Below are positions 26,428 through 35,566 of a stretch of 64,000 nt of DNA, in pieces. Source of the stretch: Notoacmeibacter marinus. Its GTDB lineage: Bacteria; Pseudomonadota; Alphaproteobacteria; Rhizobiales; Rhizobiaceae. The position numbers and the translations under genes are program-made. The first letter of the stretch is position 1. Each line of letters opens with the position of its first letter. Location of the stretch: NCBI RefSeq assembly GCF_002238045.1, contig NZ_NBYO01000001.1, positions 1,490,161-1,554,160 on the forward strand, in the 5' to 3' direction. The notes under the pieces are model-generated. The model did not search any database. It was not told the DNA's origin and worked only from the letters and a program-made list of their open reading frames with translations.

Positions 26428-27498
26428 TCACGAGTGCTCCAGAGCGCGCCGATCCATCTCGCCGAGATAGTTCAGAACGGTGACGTGGGAGGTGATCGCT
26501 GTCAATGCGGCGATCAGGATAATCAGTGCGCCGACACCGAGCCAGCCGGAAAGACCGATGGCGAAATCGCCGAACAGGGCGCTGGTCTGATCGCCCTGCG
26601 GCGTCGCCATGGAGTTGACGGACCAGACGTGGAAAAGCCCGAAGATCAGCAGCGCCGCCCCGCCGCCGCTGGCCGCGCCCCGAAGGCCGATCAGGAGGAA
26701 GTGCCTCCGGAATTCCCGCGCGATGAATCGCGCCTCCGCACCCACGAAATGCAGCACCTCGATAATCGGATCGTTGCCCGCCATGGCGCCTCGCGTGGCG
26801 AAAACGACGGTCAACACCGTGGCAACGATCATCATTGCAAGCACCGCGAACCCGATAATGATCGTCGTGCCTGCCATCTTGACGAGCCGATCGACCCAGC
26901 TTCGATGGTCGTCGAGCGACAGATTGTCGATTTCCGCCGTAAGGGCGGCGCGCAGTTCCGGAAAATCGGGCGGGTTCGCCTCATCGATCGTCAGCAGGAT
27001 AAGGCGGGGCACAGGCAGTTCCGACAGGTCGAGGCCTGTGCCCAGCCAAGGCTCCAGCAAACGCCCGGTCTCCTCATCGTCGATGATCTTGGCGTCGACC
27101 ACACCGGGGAAATCCTCGGCAATCGCAAGAGCGCGCTGCAGCGCGTCGGCCATGTCCAGCGATTCGCCCGGACGGATCTGAATGGTCGCTTCGCGGGCGA
27201 TCTGGCTCTGCCAGCGTGAGGCCGTGTCGGCGACAAGGCTGACCGCTCCGATGGTCAAACAGCACAGGAACGTCATGATCGCGATGACGAGCGTCAGCGC
27301 CCGACCGGCGACGTTCTGCTGGGGGATGATCGGTGTTGCCTTGCTGCCGGGCTTGGCTGCGAAGCCCAGGCCGGCCCTCAGATGCGGCAACCGGGGAAGG
27401 CGCGGGGCCATGCCGACGCGATTGGCCGTGCGCGAGAGGCGAGAGGGCAGTTTGCCATTGCCTGAAAGGTTCCGCTTGCTGGGCGCGTCCTCAGTCAT
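26428..27498 (-). CDS. ftsX: Cell division ABC transporter permease FtsX
   Basis: A 356-residue membrane subunit of the FtsEX complex, which sits at the divisome and switches on periplasmic peptidoglycan hydrolysis. The basic N-terminal cytosolic region (about 75 residues) precedes the first membrane segment (LTLVIAIMTFLCCLTIGAVS). A periplasmic domain and three C-terminal segments follow. It overlaps ftsE by 8 bases. It is longer than the E. coli protein's core but in the range I expect for this group. Confidence 0.9.
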   Translation of the reverse strand: MTEDAPSKRNLSGNGKLPSRLSRTANRVGMAPRLPRLPHLRAGLGFAAKPGSKATPIIPQQNVAGRALTLVIAIMTFLCCLTIGAVSLVADTASRWQSQIAREATIQIRPGESLDMADALQRALAIAEDFPGVVDAKIIDDEETGRLLEPWLGTGLDLSELPVPRLILLTIDEANPPDFPELRAALTAEIDNLSLDDHRSWVDRLVKMAGTTIIIGFAVLAMMIVATVLTVVFATRGAMAGNDPIIEVLHFVGAEARFIAREFRRHFLLIGLRGAASGGGAALLIFGLFHVWSVNSMATPQGDQTSALFGDFAIGLSGWLGVGALIILIAALTAITSHVTVLNYLGEMDRRALEHS

Positions 27499-28150
27499 GC
27501 GTCACCAGATGGCCGTTCTCCAGCACCATGCGCCGCGCCTCGACCTGATCCATCAGGCCCAGATCGTGAGTGGCGATCAGTACGGCCGTGCCCGACCGGT
27601 TCAACTCGATGAAAAGGCGCAGTAGCCGGTGCGCCATGGGCGGATCGACATTGCCGGTCGGCTCGTCCGCCAGAAGAATGTCGGGCTGTTCGATCAGCGC
27701 GCGGGCAATGGCCACGCGCTGTTTTTCGCCGCCTGAAAGGACCTGCGGCATGACGTGCATGCGGTCACCGAGGCCCACCCATTTCAGCAGCTCGGTGACG
27801 TCGCTCGCATAACTGGCCTCGTCGCGGCCGCGCACGCGGAGAGGCAGGGCGACATTCTCCCAGGTCGTCATATGTTCCAGCAGGCGGAAATCCTGAAACA
27901 CGATTCCTATCCGTCGGCGAATCTCCGGCAGATCGTGTCGCGTGACCTGCGCCCGGTCCTTGCCGAAAATTGTAATGAGACCACGGGTCGGCCGCAGTGA
28001 CATGAAGAGAAGGCGCAAAAGCGTGGTCTTGCCCGCACCGGACGGACCGGTGAGGAACTGGAACGACCGCTCCGGAATGTCGAAACTGACATCGCGAAGG
28101 ATCTCCGGGCCCATGCCGTATCGCAGACCGACATTTTCGAAGCTGATCAA
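27491..28150 (-). CDS. ftsE: Cell division ATP-binding protein FtsE
   Basis: A 219-residue ABC ATPase of the FtsEX complex. Walker A is GPSGAGKTTLL, the signature motif LSGGEKQRVAIARAL, Walker B ILLADEPTGNVD, and the switch histidine lies in LIATHD. The FtsE-specific start MISFENVGLRYG is present. Two TTAA-N7-TTAA sites lie 71-124 bases upstream, in the region shared with the divergent small-protein/response-regulator genes. Confidence 0.95.
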   Translation of the reverse strand: MISFENVGLRYGMGPEILRDVSFDIPERSFQFLTGPSGAGKTTLLRLLFMSLRPTRGLITIFGKDRAQVTRHDLPEIRRRIGIVFQDFRLLEHMTTWENVALPLRVRGRDEASYASDVTELLKWVGLGDRMHVMPQVLSGGEKQRVAIARALIEQPDILLADEPTGNVDPPMAHRLLRLFIELNRSGTAVLIATHDLGLMDQVEARRMVLENGHLVTHD

Positions 28151-28220
28151 AGCTGTTCCGCCCGTTGTGCCGTCGCCCCGTCATGGCGCGCTTCCACCGA
28201 ATCCCTGTGCCCCAACATGG

Positions 28221-28235
28221 TTAAAGGAGCCTTAA
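28221..28235. promoter_or_regulatory. Candidate CtrA site 1 (TTAA-N7-TTAA)
   Basis: TTAAAGGAGCCTTAA fits the full CtrA consensus TTAA-N7-TTAA. It lies between ftsE (minus) and the 69-residue membrane protein gene (plus). A second site lies 24 bases further on. Confidence 0.65.
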
Positions 28236-28259
28236 GAAAGTCGTCAACATTCGACGAAA

Positions 28260-28274
28260 TTAAGGTTTTGTTAA
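28260..28274. promoter_or_regulatory. Candidate CtrA site 2 (TTAA-N7-TTAA)
   Basis: TTAAGGTTTTGTTAA fits TTAA-N7-TTAA exactly and lies 66 bases before the start of the downstream small gene. The two sites are 39 bases apart centre to centre. Confidence 0.7.
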
Positions 28275-28339
28275 GCATAATGCGCTTAGCTCAATGCTGT
28301 ATCGGACCCGGTAAACCCATCCATCCGACCGCAGGACAA

Positions 28340-28549
28340 ATGATGAACACGCACCATCTGTGCAGTCGGCAGACGACCAAGACGGACATTGTGGAAGCCG
28401 AATTCGAGATTATTTCACCCACAGCTAAATCGGACCGATCATTTGCCGGCTCGGGCGGTGAAAATAAGATCGGATTTGCGATTCTAATGGTCGCGCTGTC
28501 ATCGGTCGCCTTTCTTGTTTCAGGCGGATGGCATGTTTTTCGAAACTGA
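28340..28549 (+). CDS. Small single-pass membrane protein of unknown function
   Basis: A 69-residue protein: a polar N-terminal half rich in Thr, Glu and Ser, then one membrane segment (IGFAILMVALSSVAFLVSGG, about residues 44-63). There is no recognised domain. The start is ATG 28340 or the adjacent 28343, with GCAGGA upstream. It is followed after 12 bases by the response regulator gene and preceded by two CtrA-type sites. A role linked to the response regulator is inference from the operon. Confidence 0.65.
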   Translation: MMNTHHLCSRQTTKTDIVEAEFEIISPTAKSDRSFAGSGGENKIGFAILMVALSSVAFLVSGGWHVFRN

Positions 28550-28561
28550 GAGGTATGATCG

Positions 28562-28939
28562 ATGGCCCGCATTCTGATCGTGGAAGATGATGATGCCGTT
28601 CGCCATTTCACAGCGCGGGCGCTGATGCATGACGGCCATACCGTTTCAACCGCCGAGGATGGGGATTTGGGACTTGAACTCGTCGAGGAAGAAGAGGGCC
28701 GGTTCGACCTGATCCTGTCCGACATTCGCATGCCGGCCATGGACGGCATCGCCATGGCGCTGGCCATCGCCGAACGGTTTCCGCATCTGCCGATTCTCCT
28801 GATGACGGGTTATGCCGAACAACGCGAGCAGGCGAGCGACGTGCGGAGCGTCATTATCGACGTCCTGCCCAAGCCTTTCGAACTGGCCGATCTGCGCAGC
28901 TTCGTCGATCAAGCACTCGCCGAACGAAAGGCCGCGTGA
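28562..28939 (+). CDS. Single-domain response regulator (CpdR-like architecture)
   Basis: A 125-residue stand-alone receiver domain with no output domain. The acidic pocket is EDDD (residues 8-11), the phospho-acceptor Asp lies in LILSDIRMP (about residue 54), the switch Thr in LLMTGYA and the Lys in LPKPFEL. Stand-alone receivers of this type include CpdR and DivK, which steer the CtrA/ClpXP cell-cycle circuit. The tandem CtrA-type sites upstream fit such a role, but I cannot prove it is CpdR. Confidence 0.88.
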   Translation: MARILIVEDDDAVRHFTARALMHDGHTVSTAEDGDLGLELVEEEEGRFDLILSDIRMPAMDGIAMALAIAERFPHLPILLMTGYAEQREQASDVRSVIIDVLPKPFELADLRSFVDQALAERKAA

Positions 28940-28993
28940 CCATTTTCGGGACAGGGTGGCGCGGATCGCCTCGCCACCGGCAGCGCGGCGTCG

Positions 28994-29676
28994 CTAATCA
29001 CCAGCGGGCTGCGTGTGAAAACATTCGATCATCGCGGCGACGGTTCGCCTGATGGCCGCCCATTGCGGCAGATACGTTGCGGCATAGCTGATCTGCACGT
29101 CGATTGGCGCCATCTCGATCACATGGCGGCATTGTGGCACAGGCACGTCGTCCGGGTCCGAACAGAAAATGTAGTCGGTCATCCGCCCATTCTTGCGATG
29201 AATATACTGGATGTGACCGCCATGTTTGACGGGCAGGTCCAGCTTCCGCAGACCGTAGGCAAATGGCTTGCTTGATACCGGTCTATTCGTATTGAACTCA
29301 TCATACGACCGGAGGGATACAAGCCACTCGATATCGAGCCGCTTGCTCATGAGTAGTCGCATGGCCTTGATGTCGACAGGCCCAGGCGTGTCAGGTCCCG
29401 ATTGTCGATTTCAAGCAGGAGCGCGCCGTGCGTTGTACCATCCCGTTGGCCGAAACCGTCAAAGCTGCGCGGAACCTGAAAGGTGACCGGCTTTCCTGAA
29501 TTGCCCTCCTCGATCGTCAGCGTCATCGTCGGTTCTGGAAGGGATTCGCAGACGCTGATGGGTTCCGCCGTGGTCGCGGTCGCCGTAATCGTTGCTGTCA
29601 GCAGGACGATACCCGAAAGGCCGGTCACGACGGGACGGCACCGACGTCTGGCCAAATCATCCTGCGAGCCGGTCAT
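28994..29676 (-). pseudogene. Secreted protein gene of unknown function, broken by a frameshift
   Basis: Two open frames overlap by 4 bases. The upstream one (29676 to 29347) has a signal-like hydrophobic N-terminus and PVTFQVPRSFDG, then runs out into a short tail. The downstream frame (to 28994) is open well before its first ATG. Read back, it continues the protein as GPDTPGPVDIKAMRLL, and later has DYIFCSDPDDVPVPQC and SYAATYLPQWAAI. Restoring one base near the GGG (plus-strand CCC) at 29397-29399 joins them into one protein of about 227 residues. I read it as one gene with a one-base loss, real or a sequencing error. The start has GGGGAG 9 bases upstream. There is no close named family. 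Confidence 0.65.
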
Positions 29677-29746
29677 AACGCACCACTCCCCTTCGGCCCA
29701 CAGCCTCCCGACCGACAACCCGCTTCATCGCGGGCCCACGCACGCC

Positions 29747-32407
29747 CTACTGCGTTTCCAGCAGCCGTTCCAGATATTGGCGCTCCAGTTCCGGTGAAAG
29801 GCGGTCGCCCAGCCGGCGGCGGATTTCTTCCAGAATGCGCCGCGCCCGTTCCGCTTCGATCTCTTCGGGAACCTTCGTCGTGTCGCCGAAATCGGGTCCG
29901 CGCGTGGCGCGCGGACGGCCCAGTGGATCGCGGTCGTCGGTTCCGCGAGCCTGACCGTTTTCACCGGGGCCGCCCTCATCGCCGGGTCGGCCTTCCTGCA
30001 TGGCCTGCATCTGGTTCATCATATCCTGCGCGCCGCGTCGCATCGCTTCCAGCGCCTCGCCCTGATTGCCGACAGCGCCGCGGCCGTCCTCCTGGCTTAG
30101 ATCGTCGCCCGCCCGCCCCATGGCCTCGCCCGCATCGCCAAACCCTTCGCCAGGTTCGATGCCGGAGCCGCGCAAATCGTCTGTCAGACGTCCGAGATCG
30201 CGCTGCAATTGTCGTTGACGGTCCTGCAGGTCCTGTAGCGTCTGGCCAGCCAGCCCGTTCTGACCCTCTCCGGGCTGTTGGCCCTGGCCTGACTGTCCTT
30301 GGTCCGGCTCACCCTGACCCGGTTGCACCTGGCCGGGTTCGCCTTGACCTGGCCGGTTCTGTCCCTGCCGGTTCGGATCACCGGGCTGCCCTTCCTGACC
30401 GGGCTCAGCCGGTTCGCCCTGCTCCCGGCGGAAGGTCTCGTCCATCAATTCCTGTTGTTCGCGCATGATTTCGCCGAGCTGATCCATCTGTTGACGCATG
30501 CGCCCTTGTGCGCTCTGCTGGCCGGACTGCCCTTGCATGGCCTGCATGTTCTGCATCATCTGCTCCATCATGGAGAGCAGTTGCTGCGCCGCTTCCTTGT
30601 CGCCGTTCTTGGCCAGTTCCTCCAGCCGATCCAGCATGTCCTGCAGGTCTTCGCCGGTCATCGTCTGGCTTGGATCGGGCGGCGGCTGGTTGGCGCGGTT
30701 CGGATCACGCGCAGCGTTTTCGGCCAGTTCGCGCATATATTCCGCCATGGCCGTGCGCAATTCCTGCATCAGGGCGTCGATCTCGTCCGGCGAAGCGCCG
30801 CGTTCGATGGCCTCGCGCAGGGCCTGCTGAGCATCGCGGAGACGTTTTTCCGCGGCGCTCAGATTGCCGTCTTCGATGCCGATGGCGACCTCCCACATAT
30901 AGTCGACCACCGCCCGCAACTGATCGTCCGTCTCGGCCTGATCGAGGCGCGACACGACGGTCGACAGCGCCAGGTAGTCGGCCAGACGCGGTATTGTCTG
31001 TTCCGGCCGCAACATGGTGGATTTCAAAAGCCGCTCGACATAGGGCTTGTCGTCCGCATCCATCGCCAGCAATTGCCGCTGTTCGAGCACGGCCAATGCG
31101 AGCGGATTGGTGAAGCGGCGTTCCGGCAGAAAGATCTCTGCGGTGCGGCTGCGGGACGATTGCCCGGCGGCATCCTCCGCCATGATGTGAATGCCGACCG
31201 CCATGCCGGCAAAGGGACTCTCGATCAGTTCGGTCACTGTTTCGCCTGCCCCATCGCCACGTCGCGGCGGAATGCGCAGATCGATCACCGGCGGTTCGTA
31301 AAGGGGCCTTGCTTCGGGGTCGGGTGGATCGAGCGTCGCAACGATGGCTTCCGCCGAAACCACGCCGTAATCGTCCGTCAGCCGGTATTTCAACGCAAGC
31401 GCGCCGGTCGCTTCCTCCGCCGGCGCTTCGGTGAAGCGAACTTCCGGCGGGCTGTCCGGCGTGACGGAGAAGGCGAACGGACCGGCCTGTCCACCGCCGA
31501 CCGCCAATGTGCCGTCATTCTCCAGCACGTAGTCATATTGCGCCGTATCGGGCCGTTGCTCGCTATCGGAGCGTGGAATGGACGCTGCCTCACCGCCGAT
31601 CGGCGTCCAGTCGACCCCGGTTTCGCCGCCGATGACGCGGACCGTCACGGTCGAAAAGCGCGGCACCGTGAACAAGGTTTCGCTACGGTTCTGCTCGGCT
31701 GTCAGGAAAACCGGGGCGCGGCCGGTATAGTCGGGCGGCGTCACCCATGCGTCGATTCGCGTCGGCGGGGTGCCCGGCCCTCCTGCCCGGGCGGAAAAGG
31801 CATCTGTGATGCGGCCACCGGCGTCCGAGAAGGAAAAGGCGAAGGCGATAACGAGAAAAAGCGGCACCAGCGTTCGAAGCGCGTATGGGTCGCGTCTGGC
31901 GATGTCGCTGGCCGGCAGGCCCGTGCCGAGCGCACCGATGCGTCCGGCCATTCGCTTCTGGTGCTCGCGCCAGAGCGCTCGTGCAAGCGGATCGCTGGCG
32001 GAGGTATCTGCGAGATGATCGGTCTGCGTCGCGATCGGTCGATGGTGAAGCCGGTTGTGCCGCTCGAGACGAAGATCGATTTCCCCGGCAGTCGGCGAGC
32101 GAAAATGGCGCAGGCGGAGCAGCGACCAGATCACGCCGGCGCCAAAGGCGACAAGCAGACCGTAACGAACCGTATCGCCGGCGACCCGGAACAGCCCGAA
32201 CCAGGCCGCGATCAGAAACAGCCCGCCAATAAGCAGCAAGGGCAGGATGAGTGGCCAGAGGCGCTCGGCCACCATGGCAGCGCCCATGCCGAAACGGGTC
32301 CGGCGCAGCCGAGACGCCAGCCCGTCTTCCGAACCGTTTTGAAGGGAATGCGATTGCGGCTGATCGGCCAACGCGATTCCTTTGCTTCTGCCGCGCGACC
32401 CACTCAC
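29747..32407 (-). CDS. TIGR02302 / DUF4175 family membrane protein
   Basis: An 886-residue protein of the alphaproteobacterial low-complexity family TIGR02302. Two N-terminal membrane segments (about residues 47-70 and 80-100) and a third near 180-200 precede a large periplasmic region with immunoglobulin-like strands (RIDAWVTPPDYTGRAPVFL). A long Gln/Met/Glu-rich helical region follows, then a Gly-Gln-Pro-Glu repeat tract. The C-terminus ends in a predicted helix (REIRRRLGDR-type). The function is unknown; it is conserved beside lysA in related genomes as far as I recall. Confidence 0.85.
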   Translation of the reverse strand: MSGSRGRSKGIALADQPQSHSLQNGSEDGLASRLRRTRFGMGAAMVAERLWPLILPLLLIGGLFLIAAWFGLFRVAGDTVRYGLLVAFGAGVIWSLLRLRHFRSPTAGEIDLRLERHNRLHHRPIATQTDHLADTSASDPLARALWREHQKRMAGRIGALGTGLPASDIARRDPYALRTLVPLFLVIAFAFSFSDAGGRITDAFSARAGGPGTPPTRIDAWVTPPDYTGRAPVFLTAEQNRSETLFTVPRFSTVTVRVIGGETGVDWTPIGGEAASIPRSDSEQRPDTAQYDYVLENDGTLAVGGGQAGPFAFSVTPDSPPEVRFTEAPAEEATGALALKYRLTDDYGVVSAEAIVATLDPPDPEARPLYEPPVIDLRIPPRRGDGAGETVTELIESPFAGMAVGIHIMAEDAAGQSSRSRTAEIFLPERRFTNPLALAVLEQRQLLAMDADDKPYVERLLKSTMLRPEQTIPRLADYLALSTVVSRLDQAETDDQLRAVVDYMWEVAIGIEDGNLSAAEKRLRDAQQALREAIERGASPDEIDALMQELRTAMAEYMRELAENAARDPNRANQPPPDPSQTMTGEDLQDMLDRLEELAKNGDKEAAQQLLSMMEQMMQNMQAMQGQSGQQSAQGRMRQQMDQLGEIMREQQELMDETFRREQGEPAEPGQEGQPGDPNRQGQNRPGQGEPGQVQPGQGEPDQGQSGQGQQPGEGQNGLAGQTLQDLQDRQRQLQRDLGRLTDDLRGSGIEPGEGFGDAGEAMGRAGDDLSQEDGRGAVGNQGEALEAMRRGAQDMMNQMQAMQEGRPGDEGGPGENGQARGTDDRDPLGRPRATRGPDFGDTTKVPEEIEAERARRILEEIRRRLGDRLSPELERQYLERLLETQ
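30259..30420 (-). repeat. Gly-Gln-Pro-Glu low-complexity tract inside the TIGR02302 gene
   Basis: An imperfect repeat with the unit GQGEPxQ or PGQxQ covers about 54 codons. It is translated in frame and probably disordered. Length variation between strains would be expected. Confidence 0.7.
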
Positions 32408-32486
32408 GCTTTAAGCGGAAAGACTAGCAGCAAATGCGGGTTTTGCGAGGCCATGACGAATTTGTAATCTCGTCCGCCCCGCACCG

Positions 32487-33752
32487 TCATAGCCAGTCGG
32501 GGACCGAGTCGAGACCGATCAACGCCTCATAGTCCTGTCGTGGACGGATGACGTGCCAGCGGTCGCCATCGACCAGGACTTCCGGCACCAGAAGCCGGGA
32601 ATTGTAGGTGCTGGCCTGAACCGCCCCATAGGCGCCCGCCGACGAGATGGCGAGCAGATCGCCTGCGCCGACCCGGCTCATGTCGCGCCCCTTGGCCAGA
32701 TAGTCGCCGGTCTCGCAGACCGGGCCGACGACATCGGCGGTAATCCAAGGCGTGGTGGAAGCCTTGAGTTCGACCGGACGGATCGCGTGGTGCGCCTCAT
32801 ACAGGGTCGGGCGCAGCAGATCGTTCATGCCCGCATCGACAATGACGAAGTTCTTGGCATCGCCTTCCTTGAGGTAGATCACCTCGGTCACGAGTATGCC
32901 GGCATTGCCCGCGATCAGCCGACCCGGCTCAAAGATCGCCTTCACGCCAAGATCGCTGGCGTGTTTCGCCACGACCGCCGCATAGTCGGACGGCAGCGGC
33001 GGCGGATTGTTGTCGTCCAGATAGGGGATGCCAAGGCCGCCGCCGAAATCGACATGTTCGATCGTATGACCGTCTTCGCGCAGGTCGCGAACCAGATCTC
33101 TGAGGACGGTCGCCGCAGCGTCAAACGGCTCAAGCTCGATGATCTGGCTGCCAATATGCATGTCGATCCCGGTGATGCTAAGGCCCGGTAGTTCGGCGGC
33201 ACGCCGGTAAATCTCGCGCGCATGGGCATAGGAAATGCCGAACTTGTTTTCTGCCTTGCCGGTCGAAATCTTAGCGTGGGTTTTTGCATCGACGTCCGGA
33301 TTGATGCGGAGCGAGACCGGCGCGATCTTGCCGAGGGCGCTGGCGCGGGCGGACAGCATTTCCAACTCCGGCTCGCTCTCGACGTTGAAGCAGTAGATGC
33401 CGACGGAAAGCGCGTAGTCGATCTCGCGCGCCGTCTTTGCGACGCCTGAAAATACAACCTTCTCCGAAGGAATGCCGGCAGCCAGCGCGCGGCGCAACTC
33501 GCCTTCGGACACCACATCGGCGCCTGCGCCCTCTTTGGCGAGCAGCGTCAGAACCGCCTGGTTGGAATTGGCTTTCATCGCATAGCAGACCAGGCTGTCG
33601 ATCTGAGCGAAGGCTTCGGAGAAGACCCGGAAATGGCGACGCAGCGTGGCGGCCGCGTAGATGTAGACCGGCGTGCCGACCTCCGCGGCGATGCTTGGCA
33701 CAGCTACGTTTTCGGCGTGGAGCACGCCGTCGACATAATCGAAGTGGTTCAT
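32487..33752 (-). CDS. lysA: Diaminopimelate decarboxylase
   Basis: A 421-residue PLP enzyme (alanine-racemase fold) converting meso-diaminopimelate to L-lysine. The PLP lysine is in CYAMKANSN, HIGSQI follows, GGGLGIPY and the EPGR phosphate loop are present, and the second-subunit cysteine is in GPVCETGDYLA. Full length. It lies 3 bases after the small lipoprotein gene, forming the argH-lptM-lysA run. Confidence 0.95.
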   Translation of the reverse strand: MNHFDYVDGVLHAENVAVPSIAAEVGTPVYIYAAATLRRHFRVFSEAFAQIDSLVCYAMKANSNQAVLTLLAKEGAGADVVSEGELRRALAAGIPSEKVVFSGVAKTAREIDYALSVGIYCFNVESEPELEMLSARASALGKIAPVSLRINPDVDAKTHAKISTGKAENKFGISYAHAREIYRRAAELPGLSITGIDMHIGSQIIELEPFDAAATVLRDLVRDLREDGHTIEHVDFGGGLGIPYLDDNNPPPLPSDYAAVVAKHASDLGVKAIFEPGRLIAGNAGILVTEVIYLKEGDAKNFVIVDAGMNDLLRPTLYEAHHAIRPVELKASTTPWITADVVGPVCETGDYLAKGRDMSRVGAGDLLAISSAGAYGAVQASTYNSRLLVPEVLVDGDRWHVIRPRQDYEALIGLDSVPDWL

Positions 33753-33755
33753 CGA

Positions 33756-34052
33756 CTATTCCACAAGCCTGTCGAGAAAGAACGGACGGTCCGTGCGGGA
33801 TTCGCCATCGTTTTCCACGACGCGCCGTTCGCCCTGCTGCGTCTCCAGCGTGCCATCCTCGAGATCGGCAGCAGCGGCTCGCGCCTCCGAACGGTCCTCG
33901 CGACCGAGTGGCACGGCCAGCGGGCCGGCGACGCGCTCGGGCTTCTCCACCAACGCCGAGGACGGCGCTTCGAGAGGGGCGCGACGTCCGCAGGCCGAGA
34001 GCGTCAACGCCCCGGCAAGCAGAAGGATAAGGGTCAGAAAAGACAGGCGCAT
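33756..34052 (-). CDS. lptM: Small lipoprotein, LptM (YifL) type
   Basis: A 98-residue lipoprotein with a signal ending LTLSACG (lipid Cys about residue 21) followed by RRAPLEAP, which matches the short conserved LptM motif (CGxxGPLxxP) loosely. LptM helps assemble the LptDE outer-membrane LPS translocon in E. coli. Its place between argH and lysA is the usual one. The C-terminal 60 residues are polar and not conserved. The ATG at 34052 is chosen for the signal peptide. Confidence 0.75.
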   Translation of the reverse strand: MRLSFLTLILLLAGALTLSACGRRAPLEAPSSALVEKPERVAGPLAVPLGREDRSEARAAAADLEDGTLETQQGERRVVENDGESRTDRPFFLDRLVE

Positions 34053-34128
34053 GGTCGATGGGTTCCCGCGGATCGTGGCCGTTCTAGCGTGAAATCGGCC
34101 GGCATTGAAGTCCTTGCCGGACGTTCGG

Positions 34129-35532
34129 TTAAGTTTCGTCGCCCAACCGTTCGCGCCAGCTGGCGATCTGCTGGCGGACATTGTCCGGCGCGGTGCCGCC
34201 ATAGGAGGTTCGCGCCTTGGCGCAGCTTTCCACCGTCAACACATGATAAACGTCTTCAGTAATGGCCGGATCGATGGCCTGTAGATCGGCGAGCGGCAGG
34301 TCGGCCAGATCGACATTGCGCTCTTCTGCCAGCGCAACGGCGCGACCGGTGATGTGATGGGCCTGGCGGAAGGGCAGGTTCACCTCGCGCACCAGCCAGT
34401 CGGCCAGATCCGTCGCCGTAGCAAAGCCGGCCCCGGCCGCGGCGGCCATGCGGTCGACCCGCACTTCCATGTCCGACACCATGCCGGTCATCGCCGCGAT
34501 CATCAGATCGAGCGTTTCGGCGGCGTCGAAGACGGCTTCCTTGTCTTCCTGCATGTCCTTGGAGTAGGCGAGCGGCAGGCCCTTCATGACCGTCAGAAGC
34601 GTAATCAGCGCGCCATTCAGACGTCCGGTCTTGGCGCGAATCAGTTCGGCGGCGTCCGGGTTCTTCTTCTGCGGCATGATGGAAGAGCCGGTGGAAAACG
34701 CGTCGGACAGGCGGATGAAGCCGAATTGCGGCGTCGACCAGATGACGATCTCTTCTGCGAGGCGCGACAGGTGCACCCCGCAAATGGCTGCGAGCGACAG
34801 GAACTCCAACGCAAAATCGCGGTCGGAGACCGTATCGAGGCTGTTGCGGGTCGGCTCGCGGAAGCCGAGTTTCTCCGCCGTCATATGGCGGTCGATCGGC
34901 AGGGAGGTGCCAGCGAGCGCCGCCGCGCCGAGCGGGCTTTCATCGAGCCGGGCGATACAATCCGTAACACGCGAGCGGTCGCGCCCGAACATCTCGACAT
35001 AGGCCATGCAGTGATGGCCGAAGGTGACGGGCTGGGCGGTTTGCAGATGGGTGAAGCCGGGAAGATAGGTTTCGGCATGGTCGTCGGCGCGGGCCAGAAA
35101 GGCTTCGATCAGCGTTTTCAGGGCGCCGTCGATGCGCATCAGCTCGCGCTTGACCCAGAGCCGGAAATCGAGCGCCACCTGATCGTTGCGCGAACGGCCG
35201 GTGTGGAGCCGTCCCGCGGCGGGACCGATCAGCGCGGCGAGCCGCGCCTCGATATTCATGTGAATGTCCTCGAGCCGGCGGGAGAACGCGAACGTGCCGT
35301 TCTCGATTTCCTTCTCGATTGCCTTCAAGCCTTCGGCGATGGCTTCGTGATCGTCCTTCGAAATAATATTCTGTGCGGCCAGCATCTCGGCATGGGCGAG
35401 CGAGCCCTCTATATCCTCACGGTAGAGGACCCGGTCGTAATCGATGGAGGCGTTGATCGCCTCCATCACGGCGTCCGGCCCGGAGGCGAAACGGCCGCCC
35501 CACATCTGATTGCTATTCTTCTCGCCGCTCAT
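34129..35532 (-). CDS. argH: Argininosuccinate lyase
   Basis: A 467-residue enzyme of the fumarase/aspartase superfamily that splits argininosuccinate into arginine and fumarate. The signature [18 protein letters not shown] is intact, as are GRSRNDQVA, the catalytic His region [12 protein letters not shown] and the N-terminal MWGGRF. Full length. Divergent from the TlpA-like thioredoxin gene with a 34-base gap. Confidence 0.96.
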   Translation of the reverse strand: MSGEKNSNQMWGGRFASGPDAVMEAINASIDYDRVLYREDIEGSLAHAEMLAAQNIISKDDHEAIAEGLKAIEKEIENGTFAFSRRLEDIHMNIEARLAALIGPAAGRLHTGRSRNDQVALDFRLWVKRELMRIDGALKTLIEAFLARADDHAETYLPGFTHLQTAQPVTFGHHCMAYVEMFGRDRSRVTDCIARLDESPLGAAALAGTSLPIDRHMTAEKLGFREPTRNSLDTVSDRDFALEFLSLAAICGVHLSRLAEEIVIWSTPQFGFIRLSDAFSTGSSIMPQKKNPDAAELIRAKTGRLNGALITLLTVMKGLPLAYSKDMQEDKEAVFDAAETLDLMIAAMTGMVSDMEVRVDRMAAAAGAGFATATDLADWLVREVNLPFRQAHHITGRAVALAEERNVDLADLPLADLQAIDPAITEDVYHVLTVESCAKARTSYGGTAPDNVRQQIASWRERLGDET

Positions 35533-35566
35533 ATCTGCCCGGTCCCTGCAAGGAGTATCTGATCCA

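Noticed and set aside
28994-29676. A two-gene toxin-antitoxin or effector-immunity pair
   Set aside because: The two overlapping small frames join into one continuous secreted protein with a single base restored, so one broken gene is the simpler reading.
30299-32467. A 722-codon plus-strand frame across the TIGR02302 gene
   Set aside because: Same reason: shadow of a conserved minus-strand gene, with no ribosome binding site or domain.
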